A DNA stretch of 64,000 nt from Dichetophora obliterata (GCA_963920525.1 OY986438.1:122178920-122242919); one strand, 5' to 3'. Positions 12,551 to 24,199 are shown, numbered from the stretch's first letter. Numbers and translations: made by a program. The notes: generated by a model not told the origin, from the sequence alone.

Positions 12551-12780
12551 CTTGGACCTACTACTTGGCATGAGAATTCGTATAACCCCAGTGGTAGAGG
12601 CATGCTCCTCGCCTCTTATCTTGTACTTTCTTTTAACACATCGATATCACTGACAGGGGCGAACGGACCCATCGTGCATTGCCATAGGCTTTATAATTCT
12701 CCTGTCCCATTGGGCCCTACCTGTAAAGGTTTGAGAATGGGAAAGGGATATGCTGCCACCAGCCGAACTACAGGGAAATG
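12551..12780 (+). repeat. Dispersed repeat family A, copy 1 (SINE- or MITE-like)
   Basis: About 230 bp, homologous in reverse complement to 23901-24084. Shared blocks include CCTACTACTTGG, GGCATGC..CTTCGCC/CTCGCC, TTTTAACACATCGAT and TTCTC..CCTACCTGT. A stretch AGTGGTAGAGGCATGC resembles a tRNA A box, but no B box is evident. GC content is well above the neighbours. The 78-aa ORF in it is probably not a gene. Confidence 0.65.
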
Positions 12781-12785
12781 ACTAT

Positions 12786-13480
12786 TCTTTCTTTGTGTGT
12801 ACAATACATAAAGAATTGCGGTATTAGTTTTTCAAGTTTTTGTATTGAAACCTTATTTAATTTTTTTTTAAAGTAGGGCTTAATTTCATAACATAGAAGG
12901 GCCCAAAGCTTTTGATCTGAAGCCCTAATTCTATTTTGAATATACTGTCAAAATTTCAATGGTTTTGATAAAAACGCGTTTCAAGTTTTAAGTACTAAAA
13001 ATTCGTATAATATTTTCATATACCTCTAAGCGCAGAATAGTGACGGCCGAACAGATATATATATTTTTGTAATGGTGGTCCATGACAAAATGGTACCCTA
13101 TTCACTGCGCCACTGGCAACCAGCTAATTAAGCAAAATAAACACCTACCAACAACATATGTTGTGAGACGTCACACACACGCAGCACGCATAAAAGCAGA
13201 CAACAGCCAAAATAATCAGCAACAACAACTACTAGCAGCTGCATCAGAAACCAATGAAACAAGAATAACATGCACACGTATTGAGCACAGTGTTATGACA
13301 CTAAACAACAGGCAGAACTAAAATTCACCATTGATGCATGGGTATACTTCTCATAAAGTTCAAGTTGAAAGTTATTGAAAAACGCACGGTTTGTCATGCT
13401 AGAGCACGGCTCGAAGTCATAGCGTCTTGTCCGTCCTATAACTTGGCAAAAAGTAATATTTTTTTTGCAACGAACTGCCG
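12786..13480. other. AT-rich intron with CAA-rich patch
   Basis: 13082-13321 is CA/CAA-rich and open for 79 codons without recognisable domains. It may be leader sequence of the degenerate LTR element further on, but no LTR is seen. Confidence 0.3.
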
Positions 13481-13499
13481 ATTGTCGATATATTTGCCG

Positions 13500-14065
13500 T
13501 ATTCGTCAATCTTAACGTCGGCTTTGGTCGGTCGATCAGTGACGACTCCGTAGTTAGTGTTCGTCGAATTCATGGTATAACTATATGACAAAGTAGCCGT
13601 GACAGGTTTTTGTCGATTGGTAGTTGTCAAAAATAGCTAAAGAAGTTGTAGTTTGCTGCTATTGACTAGCTATGTGCTTATTTTTAACTTTTCTTTGATT
13701 CATTAAAACTATTTGCGAAGTTTATTGAAATGTTTTTAGTTTGCTGCGATTGATTAGTTATGTTTAAGTCGTCGCTTATTTTTTCACTTTTCATTGATTA
13801 GTTGCATGAATAGCTAATTTTGACAACTACCCATCGCAGCTCGTGAGAAAAAAGCCAGTCTACGGCTACTACCTTGTCAGTAATTGTGCCATGGTCGGAT
13901 TTAAACGTCGGCCTCGCTCGGTTTATCATCCATTGCAGTATTTGTTGTATTCATAATTTTCAACGTCGGCTTTTGTCGGTCGATCACTGACGAACACACT
14001 GTATTATTTGCTGTACTCATTAATTTAAACGTCGGCTTCGGTCGGGGGATCACTGAAGAATACGT
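13500..14065. repeat. Imperfect repeats of an AACGTCGGCTT..GTCGGTCGATCACTGACGA unit
   Basis: Related units occur near 13517, 13905, 13958 and 14030, spaced about 55-75 bp in the last three. On the minus strand they encode short repeated peptides (for example around DRQKPTLKI and PRPKPTFKL). They lie just before the LTR-element fragment and may belong to its gag region. Role unknown. Confidence 0.45.
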
Positions 14066-14081
14066 ACTAAAGTTTGTCGGG

Positions 14082-14792
14082 TGCAAACGTTGTGGTTAGG
14101 ATGGCACATTATCCCGTGACTGCCTCTGCTTAAACCCCGTTCCGGTTCCCTCTGATAATATGACTGACAGCCGCTACTTTACAGTAAACGTCATGGGACG
14201 ACCGATAAAAGCATTGATCGATACCGGATCTATACTATCATATATAGATGATAATATCAAGCAATATTTAATCGATCAAAATGTTCCACCACGGCCACAC
14301 AGTAGTAAAATTCAGCTGGCGAACAACTCCATCGTCGACTGCGAGGAACTATATAACATCTAGATCGACTACAAGCAGAAGTCAACATTCGTCTCAGTCT
14401 CCCCAATCTCATCTCTAGCAGAGCGAATGATATTAGGTATGGATTTCCTACGACGCAGAGGGATAAAATTAATGATGGATGGGCATGAGCTAGAACAAAT
14501 GCCGAATTCAGTTTCGGCTGCGACTGCGGATCTCTTTGGTGGAATAATCATCCGAAGTCAAAAAAATGGGTCAAAACGCCAACACTGGGTGATACGCCGG
14601 AAGAAGAGACCAAACGTGTTGGTGAAAATCTTAGCAGACGGTAAGGCTCGATTGCGTTGCCAGGAGCACACACGAATAGTGACAGTCATGCCTAAAATAC
14701 ACGATTCTCATGGCAAACATAATTATATTGTACTTTTCTTTTCCTACTTTCTGCTGAAATATGTTGAATTTGACTTAAATTTTAATTACTGA
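14082..14792 (+). pseudogene. LTR retrotransposon fragment: gag zinc knuckle remnant + retropepsin
   Basis: One frame with stops at 14097-14099 and 14361-14363. It opens with a CKRC...LSRDC zinc-knuckle remnant (14082-14123). An aspartic protease follows: the catalytic motif is ALIDTGSILSYI (near 14211-14246) and the family's C-terminal ILGMDFLRRRGI comes at about 14430. Retropepsins cleave Gag-Pol in Gypsy- or BEL-type elements. No RT or integrase follows before the next transposon, and no LTRs were found, so this is a truncated relic. Confidence 0.75.
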
Positions 14793-15364
14793 ATTGAGTT
14801 TTATTTGATTATTTTGAATTATTTTATTTTAAGTTTAAGTCTTTTACCTTGAATTGTTTTCTTTTAAGAATAAGTTAAAAAAAACAAAAAAAAAATAATT
14901 CTAATTATAACCTTGGGCTGAGCCGAACCTTCTTGCATGGTCAGGTGAATATTACCGACTTCGATAGTGCGAGTCTTCGGACTTCAAATCGCCCACTTAT
15001 TTGCTGTCTTACTGTACATTAACTAATCTATATACATATATATATATATACTAGGGCGGGTCAATTTGTATGGACGAATTTTTTGGAGGTCTGGCTCAGC
15101 GAAATTCGTAAAATACATGTAATTTCAAGACTTTTTCTCCACTACAGCCATAGAAATAAAATATAAGGAAATGGTGTTACCCTCACATACAGTGTATGTG
15201 TACTGCGGTATGTGTACGGAGAATATTTTTTGACATTTCGATCGTTCTGTCGGCCGAAGTGTGAGATAAAAAAATTACTAATATTAATTATTTAATTAAA
15301 AGCTATTTTTATTGATAATTTTAGTGAGATAAGTAAGATTTGCGATATAAACAACTAAACGAAC

Positions 15365-15432
15365 ATGCGTTGTGTGGTAAAAAACTGTTCAAGTAGTCAG
15401 ACCTTGAAGAATAATGTGGTTTCCTTCCATAA
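15365..15432 (+). CDS. THAP zinc-finger first exon (truncated transposase)
   Basis: ATG 15365 opens MRCVVKNCSSSQ...VSFHK and stops at a good donor (GTAAGTAT, 15433-15440). M-x-C-x4-C followed by SFHK is the typical start of a THAP C2-CH DNA-binding domain, which in P-type transposases binds the element ends. The rest of the domain (the FP, W and C-x2-H part) is not recognisable downstream, so the gene is probably broken. Confidence 0.6.
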
Positions 15433-15818
15433 GTAAGTATACAAACACCAGTTGGATTTTTTAAACGAAACAACGTTATTTATAATGAATTGTGTTTAAA
15501 AAAGTTATTTAAAGTGAAAATTTGTGCATTTCCGATTGGAAATAAGTGAAAAAAAGCAAATTGGAGTACGTTGTTTCCGCGCCAATTTTAAGGGATTGAA
15601 ATGTCAAAGTATTTCAGGGGCGTATTCAATTTACATATTTCCACACATTTAGGGCGCTCGTGTTTTCAGTGAACAAATTTTCACTGTCATAAGTGCAGTT
15701 TATGGCCCACGCGTAAATAATTTTTTCTTATGTTTATTAAACGTTCTTGGGCCTCCTTAGTCCAAAAGTGCAATAATACAATGTCGGTCTCAAATGGCTT
15801 AGGAGGTAAAATAGAATT

Positions 15819-16019
15819 TTGTTGAACACACAACGATCTCTGCTTGGAAAAAGTATATTTGAGGGTCACATTAAGTCTTCCGGTCATTTTAATATTATTG
15901 TAAAATCTTTAATTGAAATATTTTTAAAAACTAGATATTTTTATATATCTAAAAGAAATAATGAAAAGCCAACTATTAGGCAAAAGTTGCATAAAACTAT
16001 TCATTTTAAGGGTGTTTAG
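15819..16019 (+). pseudogene. Possible transposase C-terminal fragment
   Basis: A 66-codon ORF inside the THAP element, same strand. Its middle (FLKTRYFYISKRNN) loosely resembles C-terminal parts of P-type transposases. Weak evidence; it could be chance. Confidence 0.25.
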
Positions 16020-16549
16020 AAAAAATTAATTTGTATTAATAATTTTATTTAGTTTATTAATTCAAATTATTTTATTAATTTATTGAAATCCATTTTTATA
16101 TTTAATTTTTTAATTTAAAATTATTTATAATTTTAATAATATATAAAATTTAATGCATGAATATAAATGAATACAAACCCAGTAGATAGCTTTTACCATC
16201 ATTTTTTTACTATACTAATATTCTTTTTGCTCTCGGGTGAAATAGGCCTACTGGGGAACCGAACACCCACAAAAAAAAAATCGGTAACGCACCAAATTGT
16301 ATACCTCAAGGGTGGTGTGGAAATACAATCTGTAATAGTTATTGGATAAAAAGAAACAAGATAGCGAAAACTTTAAGCCATAATCTGTAAATATGTGATT
16401 ATCATCAGAAACAGGTTGGGCCTTTTTTTGTGATGCAACCGAATGCGGCCGTGTTTGAATGTTTATGTGTTTGTGCGAACCAACACCAATATGCAAAATG
16501 CCGCACTTTTCTGCTACTACACCACTTCCTTATATTTTACTTCTTTGAC

Positions 16550-16699
16550 TACAGCATATACAAATTCTGAAAAAAAGCTGTGCGGACTTTCGTAAATAGA
16601 TTTTGTTCTCAATTATAAAATATGAATGTATGAATGTATGTGTATGAATCTATTTACGAAAGTCCGCACAGCTTTTTTTCAGAATTTGTATATGCTGTA
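16550..16699. repeat. Perfect 53-bp inverted repeat inside THAP element
   Basis: 16550-16602 is the exact reverse complement of 16647-16699 with a 44-bp spacer. The right arm merges into the right TIR, so the left arm looks like an inverted duplication of subterminal sequence. Confidence 0.85.
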
Positions 16700-17054
16700 G
16701 TGGAGAAAAAGTCTTGAAATTACATGTATTTTACGAATTTCGCTGAGCCAGAATTTGACCCGCCCTAATATATACCTTTATTTTATTGAAGCAAAGCTTT
16801 TTACGCCTCGTTTTGTGATTTGCTTGTGTGAAATCTCAAAAACGACACTTTTTTCCATACACCTTTTGCTTAGATTTGTTGTTGCTTTTTGCTTGCGTCA
16901 ATTAAAAGGGAATATAAAATTAAAAATATTTCTATGACAGCAATGAGGATCGAACCCACACCCTTTCGATTTTCATTCAAAATTTTTAGGCACTTCACTC
17001 TACATGCGAAATTTTAGTATAGACTCAACAGTAACACATACTTACTACAACCTG

Positions 17055-17230
17055 TTTGTTGAATGTGTTAAGTGAACATTATTGTTGAATATCAAATTTC
17101 CTCGCCAATTTAATGTGCCGACATATAAAAGACAGCGAAATTTTGACATTTTCCAATTTGACCTCTCCAATCGAGGTTGTGAACTTGGCTGCATTGAACA
17201 AATTTTTCATTCAACAGCGTACTAACCAAC
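17055..17230 (+). repeat. Dispersed repeat family B, copy 1
   Basis: Closely similar to 46605-46765 in the same orientation. Shared blocks: GACATATAAAAGACAGCG, AAATTTTGACATTTT, CTTGGCTGCATTGA, GCGTACTAACC. Identity not known. Confidence 0.75.
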
Positions 17231-17428
17231 AAAAAAAAAAAATTTCGCTACTTTTTCGCTGTTAAAAACGCAATGCGTTTCTTACGGAAGATTTTTTCGC
17301 TTCTACAGCATACTCAGCTTATGACAAGAATATATTAAAAGGGTTGTGCATTAGTTATCCTACATATTCTATTGTGAAGACGTGAAGCTATGATGTAGCA
17401 GATCACAATAATCGATCAAAAGCATTGG

Positions 17429-17654
17429 CTCTGTTCGGAAATGCATCACGATTTGCAGTGTGAGCACATCTGGCATTTTTTAAGCGTTCAAATTGCAGCG
17501 TGAATTTTTTTGATGCGAATGATGAGTTACGCTTGATAAAAAAATTATATTTTCGAATGTTAGCCGTTTGCAGTGCTGCAAAATTGGACTTTTTCGAACA
17601 TTTTGCTTGTGCTGCAAAACCAGTTTGCCCATCATGATGCATTTCCAAACAGAC
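17429..17654. repeat. Palindromic MITE-like repeat, about 226 bp
   Basis: The left end CTCTGTTCGGAAATGCATCA is mirrored by the right end TGATGCATTTCCAAACAGA. Interior repeats of TTTGCAG/CTGCAAA also pair. No clear target duplication. Confidence 0.5.
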
Positions 17655-19009
17655 ACATTGTGCATTAGCCATCCAAACAACAAAAGTAGCAAGGTTCCAT
17701 TGAACGGGTTGAAAACTATCACAAGATGCCAATTCTTTTAGGTGTAGATCTTAATTGCAAATTCAGACATGAATGTTCATAGGCACTTAAGGCAAGGCCT
17801 TTGGTCTAGTGCTCGAAAATTTAAGGTATTTTTAGGATTTTTTCAAAATGGCGTTCTATGAGACGCTCTCTAGGAAAAGGGAAATGGCGGTGTTAAAAGG
17901 GAAAGGGCTGCCAACTCTTACTTTACAAATTTTATTTAGTTTTTTTTTAAAATTTCTGTTTTTCTAATATAAAGCAAGACTTGACCTTAAAAAAGTAAAC
18001 ATTTTGAAGGAGAAAAGTTATGTTTTTGTACAATTTCAATAACATCCATTGTACCTTATCGTTTCTGACTTTTATATTGTTGGAGATATTAAGTCAATAT
18101 GTCAAACAAATGTGTTTGTCTAATTAAGGTTCATAATTTGTTCATATAAATTAATGACTTTTGACGTGAAACCTCTAATTTAAGAATTTTTTTTTTTATT
18201 TAGTAATTTTCTCTAGATTAGGTGTAAGAGAGTGTAAAACATTTTTAATTTAATCTTAATGATTTGTCCAACTTTTGTAGTGGATCAACGCAGTGTGCGC
18301 CATTACAAAGAAAAAACTTCAAACTTTTCGCATGCTCAAGCGAAATGCTCTTTTACGATGAATTCAATTTTGCTATCGAAAATAACAAAAGCTATTAAAA
18401 AGTTATTTTTTTTTGTAATGGCATCCAAGTATTTTAAATATATTTTTTAAAATGGTTTATAAAAGAATTGTTTTTCATCTTTAAATGCTCGTATATATAA
18501 AAGTATTGTACATAAACGAATGAAAGCAATGTTTATTTAAACAGTTTATCAGAGTATGTACTATTGAAGAGCATCAAAGTTTTCCAATTTTCTCAAATTA
18601 TTCTTAATGTGAGAAAAAAACACAGAAATTTTAAATGAATAAACAAATACATTTCTCGAAAACGTGACCCAATCTAAAGAAAAATTCGATCGTTTTCTTC
18701 AATAACGTTAAAATTTAAGGAATTACGCACAAACGTTTGCTCCACCATGATAAATTTATATTTTTTTGCCCGCGTGAAAGTAGATTTTGTGATTACTTCA
18801 CCTTAAGTTAACTCGCATTAAAAAGGATATCTGTGATTTCAAGGTTCCAAGTGAACACGTTTGACACAATTTTTTTTAAAAATTTTTAAAACTTTTTGGA
18901 ATTATATTTCTCCTGAAAAGTATTAAATCTGCTTACTTTTTTATTGGATTTAATATTTTTTTTATAGATATACACTGTGAAAAGTATAAAAATATTTTTA
19001 AAAAACTAT

Positions 19010-19215
19010 TAATGCATGTATTCGAAGAGCTGTTACTTCAAAACCGTAAGTACAGAAAAAAATTAATTTTTTTTGTAAAGACCTTGAATGGGTCTTTTTG
19101 GTGGTGTATTTTTTAATAGCACTTCTAAAATTTTATTACCTGAAATTTTCAGTCACATTAATAAAGTGCCATGTTGAGGCATACATTTTAAAGGCTTAAA
19201 CAAAATTTTAAGTTG
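19010..19215 (+). repeat. Dispersed repeat family C, copy 1
   Basis: Reverse-complement homologue of 24200-24490. Shared blocks: AAAGACCTT..GGGTCTT, TTGGTGGTGTA, TACCTG.AATTTTCAGTCACA. Confidence 0.65.
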
Positions 19216-19339
19216 GACTTCCAACATTCATTTTTTAACGAATTTTTTAAAAAATGCCTACAAAAGATTTCCTATTTTCATATCGAAAATTCAATATTTT
19301 TGATGTTAATTACAATGAACATTCAAAATGATATCTGTT

Positions 19340-22203
19340 CCCAATAAACTCCAAACGAAGAACGATTCGTTAACAAGCTCGTTAACGAATCCGAAATCAC
19401 GGACTCGTAAAAGAGCTCGAAACAAACACGAGATCTCGGATCCATAAATTTTTCTAAGTGACTTTTCATAAAAAAAAACTAGAGAAACTTTTCAGTTTAA
19501 CCATTAATATTAAAATAACCACTAAATAAAATGATATATGAAAAAATTCCATAAATTTCTTCGTACAAAATTAAATAAAAACACACAGAATTTTTTATAT
19601 AAAAATTATAAAAATTTTTTTGTGTTTTAATTGACGTATTTTTAGCAGCTAACAATGAAAAAGTTGTTCTTATTAAAAAAACATTTTTTATAAAACTCGT
19701 CCGACTCGTAAATGAGCTCAAAACGCACACGAGATCTCGGACATATACATAATTATATGAAAAGACTTTGATTTTTTTTTATATAAATTCCTTCATAGAA
19801 AATTATATAAAAAACATAGCCTGAAAAAAGCTCTTAAAAATTTAATATTTTAAGTTAGACCCGACTGTTAGCTTTTTTATTTAATTAAAAAAGTTAAAAA
19901 TAACATTTAAATTTTATTTATAAAAATATAAGTTAAGAGTTGACTTTTACTCTTAAAAATAAAAGTTTTAAGTTTTCCTTTACTTTTAACTATGAAACTT
20001 AAAAGTAAAATTTAAGTCTCCAAAGACTTTTATTTTCTAATAACTTTTTTATAAGTCTTAAAAAAAATAAACTGGCCATTTCAGCCCTTGGAAGGATGAA
20101 CTAGCTTTCTATTGATCAATTGTGTTGTGCGTATTATTAAAGGTTTGATCACAAATGACCGAGAACATATAAGTCTTGAAAGACTTTTTTTTAAAGTTAT
20201 ATTTAAAAGTCTTTCGGGACTTTTATTTTATAAATCTGCGAAAAAAACTAAGAATATGTTTATTTATTGGTTGACACCAGCAACCAATTTATTCAACCGA
20301 TTGAATGTTTTAATCTTGTCGACTCTTGGGAAGATGCATCTTCAACAAATAAATAACATACAACAAAAATACTTTTAAAAGGACTTTTTTAAAACAAAAG
20401 TCTCAAAAGACTCTTAAAATAAACTTGTTTAAAAAAAGTCTTCAAAGGCTTTTAAAATTACTTTGATAATTTATAAGTCTTCAAAGACTCTTAAGTTGAT
20501 TTTATTATATAAAATTTAAAAACAGTTGTTAAAAATAAGAGTTATTGAAAGAGAGTTAAAAATAAAAGTTATAAGTAACTCTTATTTGATAACTCTTACT
20601 TTTGGCTATCAATAATAATTTTTATATAATAAAAATTTGTTAAGACTCTTATTTCAGAGACTTTTTGGAAAAAAGTCATAAAAGTCTTAACCTCTGATAA
20701 AGAGTTAAAATTTTTTCATACAAAAATGCCTAATTTTTATTTTAATTGACGTATTATTCTTAGCAGCTAATAATGAAAAAATAGTTTCTATTAATAAATT
20801 CAATATTTTCATATAAAAAAATTCGAACTCGTAAACGAGCTCGAAACGAGCACAAGATCTCGCATCCATACAAAATTATAAGAAAAGACTTCGAATTTTT
20901 TCATATAATTTTCTGCATAGAAAATTATGTAAAGAGACTTAGAATTTATTCATACAAAAATTATGAATTTTTTGTTTTGATTTTAATTGACGTATTTTTA
21001 GCAGCTCGCAATGAAAAATGTTTTTTTATTAAAATAAAATATTTTCATATAAAAAAAGCAGTTCGAAAAAACTTTGATATTTTTAACTAACGATTCGTTC
21101 TCGAATCGTATTCTCGGCGTTTCCGAGATCTCGTGTTTATTTCGTATTCATAACAAAGCCGAGTTTTTTATATGGAAATATTTAATTTCCATAAAAATTA
21201 TATTATCATTGTTAGCGTCTAAAAATACGTCAATTAATATAAAAAAAAAAATTCTCTTTGAAGAAATTAATATGAAAAAGTTCTTAGTTTTCTCACATAA
21301 TTTTGAAAATATTTTATTTGAATAAAAATTTTGTTTTAATTTTTATCTGCAAAAAATACGTTAATACAAATAGAAAAAATTGTCGAAATTGTTTACATAT
21401 AATTTTGTATGGATGCGAGATCTCGTGTTCGTTAGAGTCCGTCTTTTTTATATGAAAATATTTAATTTTAATAAAAACTATTTTTTCGTTGTTAGTTCCA
21501 AAAATATGTTAATTAAAATAAAAAAATTTTTACAATTTTTGTATGAAAAAATGCTAAGTCTTATCATATCATTTTCTATGAAGAAATTCATATGATAAAA
21601 TTCTAAGTCTTTTCACTTAATTTTGTATGGATCCGAGATCTCGTGTTCGTTTCGAGTTTGTTTACTAGTCCGAGATCGCGTGTTTTTTTCGAAATCATAA
21701 CAAAGACGACTGTTTTATATGTAAATATTTAATTTAAATACAAACTATTTTTTCGTTGTTTGCTGCTAAAAATATGTCAATTCAAATAAAAAAAAATTTA
21801 TAATTTTTATATAAAAACGTTCGAAATCTTTTCCCATAATTTTGTATGGATCCGAGATCTCGTGTTCGAGAGATCTCGATTATTGATGTCTTCAGTTCGA
21901 GAAGGATTCGATATTTTTAGTCAACTAATCGTTCTCGAATTTTATTCTCGGACTCGTTACCAAATTGTTTTTTCGGACTCGTTAACGAATCATATTCTCG
22001 GACTCGTTGACGAATCGTATTCTTGGACTCTTTAACGAATCATTTTCTCGGACTAGTAAACGAATTGATTTCTCGGATTCGTTAACGAGTGGTGATTTTC
22101 TCCCGCTCGAATAAGCTAGCGACAACGATAACCGTTGAAGATTAAAATATCCGAGAACGCGGATTCATTTCGAAATCGTTTCGAGTTCGTTTGGCTTATT
22201 GGG
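19340..22203. mobile_element. Large foldback-like element with GAGATCTC-containing inverted subrepeats
   Basis: Left half (19400-20930) carries units with ACTCGTAAA.GAGCTCGAAA, ACACGAGATCTCGGA and TGACGTATTTTTAGCAGC. The right half (21100-21900) carries the same units inverted (GGATCCGAGATCTCGTGTTCG, CTAAAAATACGTCAATT). Unit spacing is about 220-290 bp. Outer ends share CCCAATAA (19340 on) and TTATTGGG (to 22203) plus a CAAACGAA segment. The right end has about five 30-bp repeats of TCTCGGACTCGTTAACGAAT. No transposase. Like Drosophila FB elements in architecture. A block of AAAAGTCTT/AAGACTTTT repeats (about 19856-20712), with a SINE fragment inside, interrupts the left arm. Confidence 0.7.
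20068..20166 (-). repeat. 3' fragment of the tRNA-derived SINE
   Basis: Matches the reverse complement of about 52196-52292, the tail half of the intact SINE, including GGCCATTTCAGCCCTTGGAA and CAATTGTGTTGTGC. The head is missing. Confidence 0.75.
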
Positions 22204-22379
22204 ATATTATTCAAATACATCTATTAGTATTCAAACAAAACCAACAATTAATAAAAAAAAACATTTTATATTTTTTGATATTTTTAAAAACTGTAACGAT
22301 ATTTGATGGAGGTTCTGTGGATGTTACTCGCATTTCAGTTCTTTCTGTTCTTTTTGAATATATTAGTAGTGGGCCAAAG

Positions 22380-22857
22380 TACCATGTATTATTTTCGCTT
22401 TATTAAAGAGTTTTTGGAGAACTTGAACTACTTCGCAGTATTGCTTTGATGAGAAAAATTCAGTATCAATATTTTTTATGTTTTTTGAAGCCCAATTAAA
22501 ACAAAGTTTAGGGGTGTTTATTGGCTCGTCGGCATTTTGCAGACAAGCCTTTGCGGCTATTCTTTTAATTGTGCCTCCCAAATTGTGAAATGGTACTTTG
22601 CCATGTGGGGTAGCAAACAGTGCCATTCAGCAGGGATATTAATATCAATATTGTCCTAACACAGATTTACAAATTTTTTTGTTTTTATATTGAGCTCCTT
22701 CCGAGAAGCAAAAAATTTTAGTTAATATCCACAATTTATTTTTAAGAAATTTGTTTAAGCCACGCTGAAACAAATGCACTGCTATTGAACAGGGAAGTGT
22801 AGTGTTACATTGAAATCTGGTCAGAAGCCGTCTTGCGATAACTTTAAGGGGGACCAT
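22380..22857 (-). pseudogene. Transposon-associated conserved protein fragment, frameshifted
   Basis: Two overlapping minus-strand reading frames give an SEGAQYKNKKICK block, then EWHC and FATPHGKVPFHNLGGTIKRIAAKACLQ. The GxGGTxKR-type motif recurs in many arthropod transposon-linked proteins of uncertain class. A frameshift near 22615 and stops show it is a relic. I do not know its enzymatic role. Confidence 0.5.
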
Positions 22858-23039
22858 CCCGCCAATTATCGTGGCTGCGAGAGATGCAGGGAGTATTCCA
22901 TTTTCAGAAAAAATTTAATTAAAAAAATTCGTGACAATGATAAGTTAAGGGCTGGATAAGTTTTTATTCTATCCTGTTTCATTCACTAGTCACTTTAAGG
23001 GGCAGGATGGTCCCCTTCAGTTCTAGGGAATGCCAATAA

Positions 23040-23740
23040 AAGTAAAGGTGAAGTTCTTAATCAGTTTTTTGAATTGTCAAATGATTTATTTCGAGTTAAT
23101 GTAAAAAGCCTGTTGGGCAAGATTGGGGATTTTATGAGGAAAATCGGTAGCTGCGGTTCTGTTCAGGAAAAGAGATTGTCAAATTTGCAGCTTTTGCAAC
23201 TTTTTAACTTTTAATACTGCGACTTTTATAGAAAACAGTAGGAGATTAGAATTTCATAAGATTTTAATCGCGAATAATTGTAACATTGCTTTTCTGCAAG
23301 AAACCCATTTGAATGGCACAAAATTAATGTTGAAGGTAACAATTGGCCTGATGAGAAACGATCTTCATCAAGGAGTTGCAATTGCCATTAAAATAAATAT
23401 TAAATTTGAGTCAGTATATCCAATATTAATGTTCCTAGCTTGTTTGTTTCCATTGCGGTCAGATTGAGGGGGGCAATTAAGACACTGCTAGTGGGTTCCG
23501 TTTATGTTCCTTCTAGTAGCAGCCCTCAATCATTACTTGAAGATTTGAATAAAACAAATGATTAAACGTCGATGTTTGATAGTGCTTTTATTGGTGGGGT
23601 CATGAATGCTAGAAGCCCTAATTGGGGTGATAGGTGCTATAATCTGAATGGAAAAACTTTTGAGAACTGGCAGAGTGCACTCCTTCCTTCCCTGTTCAAA
23701 ATGGTTCAATAGCAGTGCATTTAGCAATCGGACAAACAAA
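23040..23740 (+). pseudogene. LINE fragment: degenerate APE endonuclease (I-like)
   Basis: Across several frames the sequence reads CNIAFLQETHLNG (about 23282), GVAIAIKINIKF (about 23371), LLVGSVYVPSSSS (about 23490) and FIGGVMNARSPNWGDRCYNLNGK (about 23589). This is the motif order of a LINE apurinic endonuclease. The usual Asp in GGD-NAR has become Val, and stops and frameshifts are present. Only the first part of an ORF2 remains; no RT follows. Confidence 0.7.
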
Positions 23741-23817
23741 AGTTTATTGTGGTAATTGAAATTCGTGTGATTACTTGGGATGAAGTTTGCTTAATCGAAG
23801 AAAGCCCTTTAATGAGC

Positions 23818-23900
23818 AAATGGTACGTCCAAAAATATGCTGTCACATGACTGTATGGATAATACAGTCATGTGACAGCATATTTATGGACGTACCATTT
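23818..23900. repeat. Near-perfect 39-bp hairpin
   Basis: 23818-23856 pairs with 23862-23900 with one mismatch and a 5-nt loop. It directly abuts repeat family A copy 2. Confidence 0.85.
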
Positions 23901-24084
23901 ACCAAGTCTTAACAGGTATGGTCCGATGTGATAGTAGAATTGTAAAGCCCAAACACGTTGAGTCCGTTCACCTCTGTCAATGACATCGATGTGTTAAAAA
24001 GACGTACAAAATATGAGGCGAAGGGCATGCCCCTTCCACTGAGGGTATGTGCATTCTCATACCAAGTAGTAGGTACATCGGACT
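23901..24084 (-). repeat. Dispersed repeat family A, copy 2
   Basis: Reverse-complement homologue of 12551-12780 along most of its length (see that entry). Confidence 0.65.
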
Positions 24085-24199
24085 ACAGGGAACTAGAGGG
24101 TAGTGTTTACAAATACAGTATGACCTCGCTTAAAGCAACAATATTTGAAAATATGGAATTTTCGGTATAAAAATAGGTAGTTTTTTCAGGCATTTTTTA

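Larger units (their letters stand above)
15054..16765 (+). mobile_element. TIR DNA transposon with THAP-type exon (1,712 bp)
   Basis: Ends in GGGCGGGTCAA (15054-15064) and its inverse (16755-16765), flanked by TA at 15052-15053 and 16766-16767. Homology between the ends extends over about 75 bp (CTGGCTCAGCGAAATTCG and beyond); the left copy has about 22 extra bases. It carries a THAP-like first exon, suggesting P superfamily, but P elements normally make 8-bp duplications. The TA-rich target makes the duplication length ambiguous. Internally deleted or degenerate. Confidence 0.75.
16768..19009. other. AT-rich intron with two older repeats
   Basis: Contains 17055-17230 and 17429-17654 (listed separately). 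Otherwise no coding or RNA signal. Confidence 0.4.

Noticed and set aside
12545..12781. 78-aa ORF as a gene
   Set aside because: Falls entirely within a dispersed repeat whose other copy has no matching frame.
17403..17732. 109-codon minus-strand ORF
   Set aside because: Lies across a palindromic MITE-like repeat; no recognised motif.
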